Origin: Himantopus leucocephalus | Taxonomy: Eukaryota > Chordata > Aves > Charadriiformes > Recurvirostridae | Reading direction: 5' to 3' | Length of the DNA: 64,000 nt | Assembly (NCBI GenBank): GCA_003993805.1 | Contig: RSEF01000005.1 | Coordinates: forward strand, 43,009,401 to 43,073,400 | Shown: piece after piece, positions 35,251 through 49,549 of the stretch | How the letters are laid out: the number at the start of each line of letters is the position of its first letter | Numbering within the stretch: the first letter of the stretch is position 1 | Translations under genes and position numbers: made by a program | The notes under the pieces: generated by a model | The model's database searches: none | Seen by the model: the letters and a program-made list of their open reading frames with translations, nothing else | Told to the model about the DNA's origin: nothing

Positions 35251-38200
35251 AGGAAAAAATAACCACGTGTCTGATTTTTCTTGGTGTTATGGTGTGACTC
35301 ATTGACTTAATTTGACTACAGTGTGTTACTCAAGATGGTTCTCTATGCAAAAAAGGTTCCTCCCTCTGGTGTGCTGCTTGGGGGAAGACAGATGCTTCAT
35401 ACTGCTGTAGATATGAACAGAAGACACGTAGTAAGGCTGAGCTTGCCATTCACCCAGTTATGCGTAGTCTGTATGGGAGCTTGCTGATCCCACCTCAGGT
35501 GACTCAAGCAATGGAATTTCCACCATATTCTGTAGGAAGACTTCCCATTTCAATAGGTTTTTCTGTAGCAAAGGTATCCTTATTTTGAAACTCAGGTTTT
35601 CTTTTATTTTTCTCTCTGCTTTTAGAAGAATTAGTTATGACACAGCAAAACCCAAATTATGTGGCCTTGTTATAACTTTTGTGGAAGAGTTGGACACAAC
35701 ATGTTTGTTTTGGCTCTTAGGGAGGCTTGTGTGTTTAGAATGGAATTGTGGAGGTTTGGTCATGATTGCAGGGCTTTACTTATCTCTGTAACAAAACCAA
35801 GTTAAAAAAGCAGCATTATTGTATTAAAAAATCAGTACATTTGGCATGTAACTAAATATCCATATAACACCTCAAAAAATCCTCCATAACACTAAGAAAA
35901 TAACCCGCAGACTCTTAAATTGTCAAATAAGGAACAAACTACATATTGTTTAAGCCTTCATGAGGGATTGGGGTTTTTTTTGGTGCATGATGTCAGTGAG
36001 AAATGTTTTACACTGAGAAATTTTAGAAGGCTTTTTGAATGGGTTTCAGGCATGCTCTTTAAGAAATTTTACTTGTAGCCTTCCTTCTGGCTCTTGAGAA
36101 ATTTGAACAAATTTAACATTATAGTATTATGGTTGTTTGTTTTTCTTTAGCAGCTCTATACTGGCTGAATTTAAAATCTGTGTCATCAAACAGTTCTGTA
36201 GTACTACTGCTCAGAGTGTTTGTATTTCATCTTTTTCATTAAAAAATATATCCAGTGGCATAATGCTGCTCTTGGTTTTGGCAGAGATCCTTTTTTCTAA
36301 TAATTTCTAACATTTGCTTTGACACCCCCCACCCCCCTTACCCCTTGTGGGCATTTAAACTGTAAACCTGGAGGCGCTTTCCAGCTTTCAGGTCCAGATG
36401 TGACCATGGGGCGCTTGCTGAGTGTGTGCTGGGCTGAGGCCAGGGTGAGCAGCCTTCTCTTCGTGTGGTCTGGTTTCCACCAAGAGGAAACTCATAGGCG
36501 TGTAGAGAGCTGGAAGTGCTGTGTGCTCCAGTGAGGGACTAGGGCTGTCTGTTGTGTACATAATGCATGGAACCTCCCCTGTGACTACAGCTACGGTTCT
36601 GAGAAGTCCTAGCTGCGCTCTTCTGCCACTTTTTCATTCTCATTGTGATCGATACTAAATCTATATGCAAAGGGGTGTCTGTGTTTGTATTTCTGTAGCT
36701 ATATGTGAAAATATATAGTAATTCCTTGATTGGTTCTCAAGTGGGGTGGGTTTTCATATACACACTTGTATAGAGAAAGATGTGTATGTATATGTAAATA
36801 CACAAAAGCTGATGCTTTTCTCTTTGTTTTCCTTCTCAAATCAAGTACAGCTCTTCAACAACATAGGATCATCTACAAGGAGGGAAGTTTAAAGCAACAG
36901 AAAGTAGAAAGGGTCAGGGGAAGGAAAAGGATGGAGGAAAAGTTAAATGCTTGGAGAGAATATATATATCTTTTCTCTTTGACTTGAAAAGAAATGGGAG
37001 CTAAATTCAAACCAACCCTTTCTGGCTTTGAATTACATGGGTATAGCCTTTCCAACATGTTTTTGCTTATTGCTTGGTTTCAGTACTTGGACCTCCTATT
37101 CACAAAAATGTAACTAATACCTTGTCTCTGGGTTGGTGTGTTCAGTTATGTGTAAGAGTGTCAGCAGGTGTAATTCCTATGTTAGGGGAATAGAGGGAAG
37201 ACGAGCAAGAAAAGTAGCAGACAAAAAGTTGTTGAAAGTGTAAGTTAACAGAAGAATGGAGGTTAATCTGCTCTGAATGTAGATATCTTCTTCCTTTCAT
37301 ACCCAGCCCCTGGAGGTTAGTGGTATCCTGGGTACACAGGCTATGCAATGTTGTCTCCTCTCTTCCAGGTTTAGAGAGGGCATCAGCTTCAGGACTTCAG
37401 CTTGTGTCTTGCTGTTTTCTGGGTGTATTTTTCTTTTTCTTCCTCTTACCCTCTCTTTTCCCCAGGACTGGACTGATGAAGGTATTTTGGGATGTTTTAG
37501 GCATTTATGTAAGTGAGGTAAAATCTATTCTATGGTTTTCATACATACTGAGTTAGCTCAGTGGCTTCTCATGAAAGCAAGAGAATTTTTTGCTGTGTAT
37601 TTCCTCATTGACCCCTCTTTATCCCTCCCAGCAAGAGGCAGTGCTGGAAGTCCTCGCAGTAATTCACTGCTTCACCTTCTCCCCACTCCTCTCATTTTGG
37701 TAGTTACCTTTATGGAGGAGAAAGCAGACAGGTAGCTACAAATTGTGGATTCAGGCAGTAGAAGTCAATAAGAAGGCAGGCAGGGAGTGAGATTGAGGAA
37801 GGCAGCTATAGATTTCTTTGCTTATTTCTTCGGAGTTTTTCAGAACTTGTGTGATTCACTCTTGTCAGATACTATTTTGAGCCAAGCAGAGATGAACACA
37901 TTCCCATAGTGAACAAAAAAGGCTGTTTGCATTCTTGCTTTTTTCCTTGAAACTCTTGAGCCTTCATTTTTAGCAGATCCTTTAGTGATAAGGTATGAAT
38001 GGGAGATGGCGGAGGTGGGAGAGATTGTCTCTGCTCTTCTCTTCCTACAATGAGGTGCTCCACTGAAAGCCTGTAAAACAGGGAAAGGCAAACAGGCATC
38101 CTAAAAAGTGCATAAACCGAGGAAGAAAATGATTTTTTTTTTCCTTTGTGCAACTGAAAGTGAAGTATTGGTAACAGGAGTGCCTGGACAAAGAAGAATT

Positions 38201-40337
38201 CACCTGAATATCAGTCAGAATTGTCTTAATTTTTATACTGATTGAATCTAAATGCATGTTGGAAGGGAATAAAAAAAAAATCAGTTGCTTGATGTTTTTA
38301 AAATCGAGCCCTATAGAAAAGTGCTGGTCAGTAACTTGTATGGACCAATCCTGTCCTAGCCCTGACATGAACTGGATTAACCTTATGGACATTTTCTGTC
38401 CTTAATTCCCAACCATCTAGTATTACTGCCTGTTTTAACTTTCTAAAGGGTATCTGAGAATTTGTTTTACTCAAAGTGTATGATTTGGATCTGATTTGTT
38501 GCTGTTGTCTAGAAGTTTCTTGATCTGCCTGCTCTGATTTGCTGTGGGGAGGGAGCCATTGTTTATGTTAATTTGCTGTACAGAAAGTGAGGAGATGAAG
38601 AGATATTGAGGTTTCATTTTTTGCTTTCTCAGTGTTGAAATCTTGGAAAATGAGAAAAGTCCGCCTTTTATGACATCCTGACAGAAGCAATAAAATAAGC
38701 TGGAGGTGGAGAAGGTCTCTTCAGCCATCCGCAGGGCAGGAAGCCCAAAAGCTTTTCTTGAAGTACCGGGCCTTTAGGGACAGGCAGTGCCAAAGAGCAG
38801 AAGGGTAACACAGTCGTGCGGGAGAATTGGCTCGTTGCTTTGCTCCTGCCCAATTGGATTACCTGCTTACTCATCCGTTCTCCTGAGCAGATGTCAGAGC
38901 AAGAAGGTGACAGAGGAATTCATTAATACTGCAGGAGGTCAGTAAGCTTGCACAGGAGAAGCTGAAAGGAATAAGAGATCCTCTATGTGAGTATGTATAG
39001 ACATGTACCCATCTCTGCCCTCCCCTGGGCCCAGTGGAATTTGCTTTTAGAAGCAATTACAGCAAGCCTGCTCTCTCCATACAGAGTACTGGCGTTGCTC
39101 CCTCCTCTGCTGTGGGATCATGTCGCTGACAGCTTGCATCACCCCAAGAGCTTGACAAGAGTGCAGGGAACCAGAGGCAATGTGTATCCTGTAGGTGCCT
39201 CAAAGGTGCTTATTTTAGAGTTGCCAGACAAGCAGTTGCTTGTAGAGAGCACAAGTGTTAATCCTCCCAATGGGGAGGGAAGAAGCTGTATTCCTGTAGG
39301 GACTGAAATCTGCTATAGCTAATGCAAAGAGGCACTTGCTACAAGGAGGAACAGTCTTCCTCTGCTGTTCCATCTCTGAGCAGCAAGGATGTGAAAGCTC
39401 TGTACAGCTAGGCAAAACTTGAATTTTAGAGAGCTGGTGTGGAGGTTTGGGATGGAGTGTTCACCTCTCTGGCTACCCAAACTTGGTTCGTTTTAACCAC
39501 TCATGAAAAGAGTTGGGTTATCACCCGGCTGGGAGATGGAATGTGTTGCCTTTTCCTTTTTTTTGTGTCTGCCTGTGGCATGGTCTCTGGGAAGAAGACA
39601 GCATCATTAGTTCAGTCTTCCGAGGGCTTTATGTGGTACTGCTAGTTTCTTATTTACAGTGACAACAATATGATAAGTCTGTTCTGACTGTCTTCCAATG
39701 GATTTCAGCCCAGAAGTTTACAAGTGAGCCATCTCCTCTTTCTGGGGGAAGAGATATTAATAGAGAGGGTATGTATTACACTCCTCCAGGAATTGGTTTC
39801 CCTTGGCTGGATCACTGGAGGATATGGAGCTGCTAGATACTGTGGGCAAAGGGGACTATTGGGAGACCTTTAGGGAAATTCTAAATACTACAAAACGATG
39901 TTTCAATGAAGTTGCTGAAGGCTTGGAAGGATGTGATGTAATAATAGGAAACTGAGCACAGCAGTGTATATTTAAATACCAAAAGCCCCATTGCAAGCAA
40001 CGAGACCTGTTATGTTTCTAAGGGATCAGCTGCTTAATCCATCTGAAACTGAGATGAAATAACCAGCAAAGCCAATGGGAGTAGGCCAGAGGGGCTGGTA
40101 CTGAGAGTACTGGCTAAGTGGTCAAATAAGTCTTCTCTGATTATTTGTATGGCTCCAGTGGTGTGAAGTGCTCCACTGAATTACCCAGAGCGTTCTTATT
40201 TTACAAGTCAGTGCTCAGGTAGGATGGGATGCAAAAGGGTGCTGCTCTGTTGAGAGTGTCAGTTGGCTGAGTGAATGTGTATGTCCTGTCAAGGAGCAAT
40301 GGTCAGATAGAGGAACAAACTAGTTGGGGACTTGAAG
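35251..40337. other. noncoding stretch, nothing recognised
   Basis: Contains runs of C at 36325-36330, 36332-36337 and 36341-36344, an AT-rich patch at 36660-36800 and a purine-rich patch at 36890-36950. Open frames up to 115 codons (38045-38392, minus) are unrecognised. Confidence 0.55.
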
Positions 40338-40437
40338 NNNNNNNNNNNNNNNNNNNNNNNNNNNNNNNNNNNNNNNNNNNNNNNNNNNNNNNNNNNNNNN
40401 NNNNNNNNNNNNNNNNNNNNNNNNNNNNNNNNNNNNN
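40338..40437. other. assembly gap, 100 N
   Basis: Exactly 100 N. Unlike the gap at 8313, the flanks show no duplicated sequence, so real sequence is probably missing here. Confidence 1.
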
Positions 40438-43400
40438 GTTTGTTTCAGAAGATTATAGGAGGGTTTTCTTTAACATATTCTCTGCCTGAGAGAGGTGGGG
40501 CGGTGGGGGTGTCCTCAATCTCTGCTCTTCTTGTGTATTACAGTGACAGGTTGCAGATTTTTGGAAGTGGTTTGCTTTAAGGTGTTGGAAGTGTTCTGTT
40601 GCCTGGGATGTTTGGACATGAGTGTAATAGGTGTCCTGAGAAGCTTAAGCTACATGCTTGTTGAAATGTATGGTTGGATGCATTGCAGGATCTGGACTCA
40701 GTGACCCAGGTGAAAGCTTCCAGTATTTCTAAAAGAATAAGAAGGATTGTTCATGTCGGTCTTAATCTTAACTTGTTTTAGAGTTACTAGTTCCAGGTTT
40801 GTCTCTTGTCATTTTTCAGTGTAGTGAACCAAGGAAAATGTTGGTTAACAATTCTACCTGCTGGAATGTGCAGTGGGAATTAACCTTTTCCTTTTGCTGT
40901 GTTCACAATGCAATGGTATCTGAGCTAGTTTGAGATGGTTCAAAGCCTAGCTTTACCTTCTGCTTCCCATCCCTCTGACTTGCCCTGGGGCAGGTGCCTG
41001 AAATCATATTTCTCCTTGGCCTTTGTCTGAAATGGATACTGGGGCTGGTGCTGTGTGTGTGTATGTTGGCACGTGGGCTGGAAGAGAAGGTGAAGCCCAG
41101 TGACAGCTTGGGGTGACAGGGTATGTGGAGTCTGGCTGCACAACCTTTGCAGTCCCACGTTGTTGACCTCTGATAACGAAGCAGCCTCCAGCCCTCTCTG
41201 CATGAAGTCATACGTAGGCATTTAAAAATGTGTTTGCTTTCACTAGTCACCCTCCTAAAATTTTTTTCAGGTTGAATATTTGGATTAACTGTTTCAGGGA
41301 TGATTTTCTACAATATTCTGTATGCTGTCAATGACACAAAACATCCAAAAGCTGGTGTCTTTTGCTTTTCAATGACAAGGCACTAGTGGGACATGATTGC
41401 TGTAGAAGTGGAGAGCTGCAGATATGCTGATCAGGGTGGTACTGGCCACTGCAGGCATGGGACGCAACCTTGTAGACGCTTGGGCATATGTTGGTGTTNC
41501 GCTTGGGCATATGGTGGTGTTGACTGAAGGTGCCCGTGGGGCATAATTCTGTGGGTGTAGTCAGCGGTGAATCTTGGGAAGATCCTTTGGAGGCAGGTAT
41601 ATATGCCTCACAAGACTGTATATTCCATGCCTGAGGGCCTTGCTCAGGAGGCTTATAACTTTGTTGAGCCTTGGAGATGGCACTTTTCCTTGAACCCGGA
41701 GAGACAGGACTGATGTAGGGAGTAGGACTCAGTGGAAACTTGTCACTGCTACACTGCCACAAGTATCTGATACACATCATTAGCTACAGGAAATGCAGTG
41801 TGTGATGTGAGAGCTGGAAAATGTGGAGAGGGCCTGGCAGAGCTTAGTTCTAAGCCCACTGACCTCCACCTGAGAGCACGTGCCTGTGTGCACAGTGCTC
41901 CTTCTGCTGCAACTTTATGTAACGCATTTGCAGGACTTCATTTTCCACTAGATTGAAAGCAAAGCCACTGTTGATTTTCTCCAAAAAGATCTATTTGAAA
42001 GTGCAATTGCCTGGAATTACATGGTGGCAGAGAGAGGCCAGACCTTGCTGTAAATAACTTTCTTCTCAGCCAAACACATTGAGCTCTGCTGTCTACTGCT
42101 TTTTCTCTTTAGATGATTTCAATTGAAGGGAGGCTTTTTTGGTATTTTTCTTTTATGTTTTGTTTATTCTTGTCAGGAGCTGATTCTCATTTTCCTAGCT
42201 TCCCTGCTCTTGCCAAATGACATGATTATGGTGGACAGGGCAGCTCCCTGCTCGCAGTAAAATTTCTGTGTGTTTTTACAGCACAAGGCTGCACTAGGAC
42301 TGATGTACCTTTGCCAGTGAATGTACCTCTGCTGCTTCCCTGTGTGTGCTGGTGCTTTGTCTGTCACTACTGTGCCAGTGGGCAATGGCAACACATAGGT
42401 TTTGGTGGTGATTAGCATCTTCATGCCCGTGAGTGATGGCATTATAGCAATGTGGGCTTGTGTTATTAAATGAGGGCATAATACCATTCACACCACTGTC
42501 CAGGATCAGTTTTTCAATTTAATCTGAGCTGTGAGATGGCCGTCCTGTCAGTGGAACACTTTCTTCATAGCCCTAACGTATCTTTATATTAAAACTCATA
42601 CTCCCTATTGAAGACCCATCAACAGTAGTTGATGTGTCTTCATCTTTGAAGCCATTAGTCTCCAACAGTGGAGACAGTCCAGTTTAGCCTGGATCAGAAG
42701 GTAGTCTTATGTTCTCCTTGTTGTGGTGGCTAAATGGGAGCAGAGCTGTTTAGGCTGTCGGTGCCTGTACAGTAGAGCACAGAGTCAATTTTGGCTCTTA
42801 AAAATAGTATGTTTATGGGAGAAGTAGACTCTTGTAATGGAGAGTTTCACCTCTAACCTGTAGTAGAGATCAGTATTGCTAGGAAAGAGGGGAATGAATG
42901 TGTCAAGGAAGGAAAGGGGCACAGGTAGGGCTGAGTATTGCTGTACAGGGTAAGGGGGGCACATGGGGTGAGGGAGACATGACTCAATGGCAGTGTGTGG
43001 CAGCTGGGAGGCTGTGCCTGTAGGGATGGGACAGAAATAGGTGTGAAAGTAGACTAAGGAGAGTGGGGGTAATTTGCGAGGGAGTATCATGATGTTGGGA
43101 AACTGAAGTTTTTAAGTATCTAATCGTTTTGTTTCTCCCTTTAGCAATGGAGCATACCCTTTCTGATTCAATGTTCCTTTTCACTGCAAATGTATACATT
43201 CATTACATCTCCTCAACTTCACTGTTTGCCTTTTTGTTTTACTTGTTTTTAAGCTACCTGTTTCTTAATACTTACTAATTTTTTTATTCCTGCCATTTCC
43301 TGGTCTTTCCCAGTATTTTTCTTTCTTACCCGTTAAGTTATGGTGCCCAGAATTAGAGCGTTTGAGATAGGAGTTGCCATAGATTGATACTGGGAGGGGC

Positions 43401-45029
43401 TTTTGTTTGCCTTGGTCATTTATGTATGTATCACACATTGGCTTTTTCTTTCTAATTTATTGTGCTACAGGTTCCTCTTCACTTTGTCCCCTCCAAGAAC
43501 TTCTGTTACCCTTGAGTGTCTGTTATTCAGTGGGAAGCAAACAGGTAGACTGTGAACCTGATACACAGCCCCTCTAAAACTTGATGTTAGCATTCCTCGC
43601 TCGCACAGAAATGCTGCTGGTGCTAGGCAAGTGGTGTTGCCATCATCCTGTGCAGATAGGGCTGGCTTACTCAAGTGTGGAGGGAAAGGGTTCAAGTAAA
43701 TTCCAGCTCCTGGCCTACGCTATACAAAAAAGGGTCAGGGCCCAGAGCCAACTAGACTTGGTTTCATCAGGAAGGTGAGTCATCTAGCTTCCAAGAATAG
43801 CGGGGAAAAGGAGGAGAGACACAGCTGCAGGCGAGGTGGGAGGAGGCAGTGGTGCTTCCAGTATGTTAATGAAGTTCTATCTACGTGTACAAATTCAGGC
43901 CACCTGTGCTGTGCTTGCACTTTCATTTTCCCATGAATCAGCTTGCTCTCTACCTGCTGCTGCTGTACTGGCCTTGGGAGCCCCAAAGGACCAGGGTTCA
44001 TTCGGAGGAATAAATGATGGGAGACTGATTTCTCGGCCTGGATGGTGCCCCAGCCTCCTGAGCTTTGCTCCCTTGGGAGTCCCTTGCCAGTGGTGCTTGA
44101 TAGTCTGGCAGTGACACCATCTGGCATCAGATGAAGCAAGGGTTGGGTTTATAAAAATATATATACACATATATTTTGTACACAACCAGTTTAATAAAAT
44201 TCCCAAATGACCTGCAACAGAAAAAGCTTTCTCCTTGGGTCTCACTCAGTAAAAGGTGGGGCCAGTTTTTCCTCTATGCCTGTGCATGTGATTTGAGGGG
44301 CAAGTATGCAGATGGTTCTGCAGGTCCCTGTTAAAGCAGGTTGAGGACCATCCTAGTCTGTATTGCAGCTAAATGTCCCTCACAAACAGCCAAGAACATC
44401 TGTGTTTAAGAATATCTGCTCCATTTTCCTTCCTGTTACAACCCTTGTCACTCTGTATGGTTTTTGTTGGAAATGGCATTATTACCTGCAGCCTCCTGGG
44501 CTTTCTTGTTAGGAAGTTCTTTTGTGCCTTGGTATATGGCAATTTTGCAGCTCTTGTGCACCTGAAAGGCCAAATGTGCTGGAGTAATCAGATTTCCCAA
44601 TTCTTCCTCAGTGCTTGAGAAGACCGATGCTAAGTCTCGTGATGAGGCATTTTTGACACAGTCCTACAGAGAGCATTTGGTTATGTGGAAGGCTTGTGCC
44701 ACTAGGCTGCAAGGAAGGAATACGTTTTCCAGTAATGGGTCACTCAGTAGCATGGTCCTTGCTTACAGGTCAGGGTTGTGGCCTTGTTTGTCCTTGCTGA
44801 CCTCATGTGCTGGTGGGTGCTAAGCTGGCTGGCAGGTCTGTTGAGCTAACCCAGCTGCATCTGGCTTGTGAATAAAGTGGGAAGAATAGGAATATCTGAT
44901 TTGTGTAGCTCTTCTAATGTACCTTTCTGTGGGTATTTAAACAAAAAAATCCTCTCCCAGACTGCACATTCTTATTTGTACAAGAATGTAGTCAAGTGAA
45001 GCAGGGCCCAGTTCAGACAGTTTTGCTGT
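40438..45029. other. noncoding stretch, nothing recognised
   Basis: A short TG run at about 41052-41063 and an ATATATACACATATAT patch at about 44158-44175. Frames of 100-150 codons on the minus strand (41328-41780, 42173-42487, 43780-44245) are unrecognised, and the first spans an N. Confidence 0.55.
41477..41521. repeat. 22-base duplication around a single N
   Basis: The 22 bases at 41477-41498 recur at 41500-41521 with one mismatch (T/G). The lone N at 41499 sits exactly between. As at 12821, this looks like a contig overlap that was not collapsed. Confidence 0.85.
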
Positions 45030-45150
45030 AAGTGGATCCAGGTTTGTTCCTGGCTCTATTGCCGAAAGTGATCTCGGGCAAGATGCTTAACCAAAATTTT
45101 GCATGTCTGCTTTGGTACGTTGGACTAATGTCTGTTCCCTCTCCATTAGC
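45030..45150 (+). repeat. MIR-like SINE fragment
   Basis: CCAGGTTTGTTCCTGGCTCT, then ATTGCC, GTGATCTCGGGCAAGATGCT and TAACCAAAATTTTGCATG follow MIR GGGTTCGAATCCCGGCTCTGCCAC, GTGACCTTGGGCAAGTTACTTAACC, CTCTGTGCCTCAG. The 3' half is too diverged to trace. Confidence 0.55.
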
Positions 45151-48100
45151 CCCATCTGATACAGCATAGTCCCATTCTCTCTTTCTGTTCTCTCCTGTAC
45201 ATTTTTGGTATGTGCCTTAATCACGTGTCGATAACAAGCAACCAAGAGTGAATGTCGAAATGAAGCTCTTATTGAGTACTCTGAAAAATATCAGCCATCA
45301 GTTGTTCAAACTGTACTTTCCTCACATGCAGAAGGGGTGAGTTTGCCATCGTCACAGGTCACCTGCCTCCAGCTGAGCCAAGGGCAAAGAAATAGACCAT
45401 GCATGGATTCTGGAAAGTGAAGTTGATTATATGTATATATATTTTTTTTTAAAATCTCTCATTCTTTATAATCTGCCGTGTTACTAATAACATGGGCTGA
45501 TTTTTGTTTTTAATGTCTGATTTCTATCTTCACTTCGTTCCCTTAACCTTTCTCCAGAGATTTTATTTTCTAAACCTTTGATGGATTTTGCTGCCCTCCT
45601 GCTGATGTTTTTCATTTATTGGAGGAGAATAAAATAATAATTATAATAATAAAACCCACTGTTTTGCTGGAGGCAATTCGCTGGTTGAGGTTTTCATGTG
45701 AACCCAGCCCTCTTAATCCTAGCAAACAGGATTCTCTTCCTAATCTCTAATCCCTGAGTACTTTAGCTATTAATCTTGAGAAGCGTTTTCCCCTCCCCAT
45801 CTGAGATTAACCTGAGAGTGGTTACCCCTGGTTACTGGCCCCTTTTTTTTCTCTTGCTTTCCTGTGAGGCTTGGAGACTCAGGGAGAATTCTGGGCCTTT
45901 CATCTTGGTGCATTCGGTTTCTGGGCTTTTGGACACCTTCTTTCATCTGACTGGTTTGATGGATCCTTGTTCAGCAGGAAAAATATAGACAACTCGTCAT
46001 CGCTTTGCAGCTTTCACCCTATCACAGATAAGAGTATCTGAATCTCTGTTTTTCTTTCAGTGGAATAGGGAGACAGAACTTATTTTGGCTTCACAAAAGG
46101 GAAATTAAAAAAAAAAAGAAAAGTTGTGTGGAACAAACAAACCCTTAAAGTGTTTGTCTCCCTTCAGTCCTTCTCCTTTAGACAAGTTGTCTTCCCCTAT
46201 GTTTGCTTTTTGGGAATTGTAGTGTGAAATTCTGTTTTCTGCTACATTTTTTTCTCCCCCTTCTGAATGTGTCAGGTTGTTCATTTATTCTCTGCATGTT
46301 ATTATTTACAAGCTTTGAGTGCTCTTTGCTGGCTTTCTCTTGAGGCTCTGCTTGTGGAGCCGGCCTGTCAGTTTGGGATTCCTATTGCTGCTTGGGACTC
46401 GTATTTCTGTTCTCCTGCGTAGTCTGGATCACACGTACTACTCCAAGACTGGTATTTCTGGAGGTGTTGGATGGGCTGCCCACTGCTAACTAATCGACAG
46501 GTGTTTGTGTGCTGAGCTACATGCTATGGGTTGTTACTGTAGAGACATATCATTGATCCAGAAAAACTTGATCTAGCGGATCTTCTCCCCCTATTAAATT
46601 CATGCCCTCTGCCCGTGCCTGACTGTTCCTTACAGTGTATTTTGGGGGGAGCCATTTCTGAATGTATCACTTTCCTAAACGTGAGCTCAAAGCAGCTCTT
46701 GAGACCGAACTCGCTTGCTCTGCAAGAAAGCAGTTTTGTGAGCAAACCTCAGTGTGTCTTCCTGAGAGCCTCCCAGGTGTCAGCATGGGTGCAGACAGCT
46801 TTTGTGAAGGCCATTGGCAGTTGTCAAGGCAGCAGTCTTGGGCTGGAATGAGGGTGGGCTATGAATATGACTGCTGGTGGGGCTGCTGAACAGCATGAAG
46901 TGTCTTAAGTGACAGGGGTGCAAGCTATTAAGTGAGGACACTGTTCTGTAGCCCTCACCATTGGTAAAGATTACCTGACTCTTTTCCAGCTTGCATTTTT
47001 TTTCTTTGCTGAGATTTAGCCAGTAATTTCCGGTTTTACTTTCTTTAACCATTAATTGACAATGTAACAAAAGTCTTTGGTTCCTGAGTCCTAGTTTGCC
47101 CTTCTGATTAATATAGCTGCTAAACGTAGAAGTTAGTACAACTGCTTCTGAAAGGTTTGTTGGTAATTTCTGTTGCCGTATGCTGCCAGAAGAGAACAGG
47201 GAAGTCCCTGCTTTGTGTTAGCCATACAGGAAAGCAAAGGGGAGTGTGAATGCAGGAGAAAGGGGCAAGCTGGGGGGAAGAGTTCTAGCTATGGCATCAT
47301 AGGTAACTGTGAAGTTGTGGGGAAAATGCAAAAGATTAGGAAAGATCAGGGTATTTCTTCATTACAGCGATAGGGCAAGGTTTTAAATTCATTACTGTTC
47401 TGGTTTCGGTGATTTGACTTAGAAACACCGGGTAAATTAAGTGTACATTTGCCCCAAGTTCTTGTGCTCCTTCTTATCTCCTTGTCCTAGATAAACATCT
47501 CAAATTCATTGCATATTTTAAAGAAAGAATTCAAGACTGTAATAACTTTTTCCTGTGGCACACATGGTTCCAAAGTGGTTTACAAGGCATTTATGCAGGA
47601 GTCATCTTTTCATACCTGAAAGACCATGTCACCCCCAAGTGGAAAGAACACACTGTGCACTGCAGCAGTACGGAGAGAGAAGAAGCTTTTGCTCATTGTA
47701 AATGCTTGAGGGCCTTCGTGCTTAAACAGAAATGCAGAACCCATCTTCTGTAACATCACAGTGCTCTCTAGCACTGCGTGGAGGTGATTTGTGGCACCTT
47801 CTCGGAAGGAAGAGTGCTCTCTCTGTGAGTCACCTCAGTCTTGTCCTGCTGATACATACACTATCTTTAGAACTCTCCTGTTTGACTCACTATTTTGTCC
47901 TCTCTTTTAAAAGGTAATGACAAAATAGGGTCTTTCCTAATTTTAAGGATGCTTGTAATTTTGTTTCTGGTAAACAATGATTGGGAATGATGATGGAATT
48001 TATTTTAGTTTGAGCAAGCAGGCTTTGTCTCACGATCATCTTCCTGAGGATGGACAGACTGTCATGTCATGTTTCCCCCAATTCTGTTGCTGCTTATTTT

Positions 48101-49549
48101 CTCCTCTTTGGTGGTCTGGAACAGGAAACTTCTCTGTTCAACTTATTGCTCACTGCCAGAGTGTGTGCAGGTATTTCCTGGTGTGATGAGAACACAGAAC
48201 CCCAGCAATCTTGTGTAGCTGTCAGAAGGGTAGGTGAAGGGTGGAAAGGCACATGGGAAGCCCCCTGTGAGCCGGTTTATACTCCGCTGTGTGGGAAGTC
48301 AGGTGCCAGTCAAAGGCCTAGAAGACGATGCGGTTTCTTTTACCTCCTCTGTGACAGAACCTGTGTAGCCCAGTGCTCTCCAGTACAGCAGGGCACTGGG
48401 ACAGAGCACAGAGGTATCGTCTGTGCTGGGGCAGATGCATCACAATCAAGCTGTGACTTGAGCTTGTTAGCAGGCAGAAGAGGAACAATGTATGCTGTCC
48501 AAAGATGTAAAAATGGTTTGAGTCCAAAATGGAGTAGTTTCCTATTCCCTTTGCTGTATTTTTGAATTGACTGTAGTTTCTACTTCTAAATGCTGTTCCT
48601 GAAGAATTTGCTGACCATGGGAGTGTTTTCTGCTGTTTCATTCCACTGCCATGCAGTGTCTCTGTCCAGCTGTGTCTCTTGAAAGATCCTTTGATCATGA
48701 AGAAGCATTAGCAGTAACAGAACAGGGATATGACTTAACAAAAATGCTGTTTCTTGTCATCAGTCTTGCACCACACACGCACAAATTACTTCATCTGTCT
48801 CTCCTTGTCTTTTGCATTTGCTAACAGAATTTGTTTACCTTAAGAAAAAAAAAAGTAAAAATAAAAGCATATTTATTCCATTTTAACTTTGCAGTTTTAC
48901 AAGGAGCTTGTGGCAAGATGAATAAGAGGAACTAAATCAACCTTTCAGTATGTCCATTCCTTCTAAGTCAGTGGCCTCCCTTGTGAAATACGTGTAACTG
49001 AGCTACATCTTTTGAGGACTGCAGCCAAATTGGGGTCCGGGGGGGGGTCAGAGAAAAGTTTTGTAATTTACTTCACCGAGAGTTAAGTAGTTGTAGCATT
49101 TGGGCCAGTGTATCTGTCTGGTGCTTGGCTATATTTAGGGGCATACAAAGTTGGGCTGGAAATCTCAAGGGAACTTGCTTTTCCCCATCATGCTGCTGTT
49201 CTAAATAATTTCAGGGTTGTTTTCGGTAATGTGTGTGAGAATACATCTGAAGATGTTAGGTATGGCATATCCCGTATTACATTGTTTTGGGGGGGTGTGT
49301 GTGTATATATAGCAGCACAGCTGAGCCCTGCCCACATCACACGGATGTGCCAGGGAAGGAAGGGATAAGCCTGAGAGAGGAGCAGGAGCGCTTCCACTGC
49401 AGAAAAGATGCTTGGCTGCCCCTGCCTCCAGCTGGGAGCTGAGGTGGGTCTTACTGATGGGGACTTGCGGGGCATCCCCGGTGCCACCTTTGCCCAGAGG
49501 CCAGGCATTACAAACTCTTGCTCCTCCAGATCGTGGTGTCCGGGTGACA
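45151..49549. other. noncoding stretch, simple repeats, motif block
   Basis: Holds AT-rich simple sequence (45428-45454 and a TAA-type run at 45628-45654), a poly-A at 46107-46117 and a G9 run at 49039-49047. Positions 45590-45785 look like a conserved noncoding element by eye. The 171-codon frame at 48050-48565 is the longest in the window. It is cysteine-rich, unrecognised and near chance length. Confidence 0.45.
49289..49311. repeat. compound G7-(GT)n-(AT)n microsatellite
   Basis: Seven G, then about five GT units, then ATATATA. Simple sequence, probably polymorphic. Confidence 0.9.

Noticed and set aside
36322..36344. C-runs that could form a G-quadruplex on the minus strand
   Set aside because: Only three runs (6, 6 and 4); a fourth run of three or more is missing.
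41328..41780. 150-codon minus-strand open frame
   Set aside because: It crosses an N and a duplicated join, so part of its length is an assembly artefact; no recognised domain.
43780..44245. Overlapping 119- and 116-codon minus-strand frames with a 92-codon plus-strand frame
   Set aside because: Three frames open at once reflects local composition, not coding; none is recognised.
48050..48565. 171-codon plus-strand open frame, the longest in the window
   Set aside because: Cysteine-rich but unrecognised, without upstream promoter signs or family motifs. With roughly 5% stop codons per frame, about one frame of this length is expected in 128 kb of double-stranded reading.
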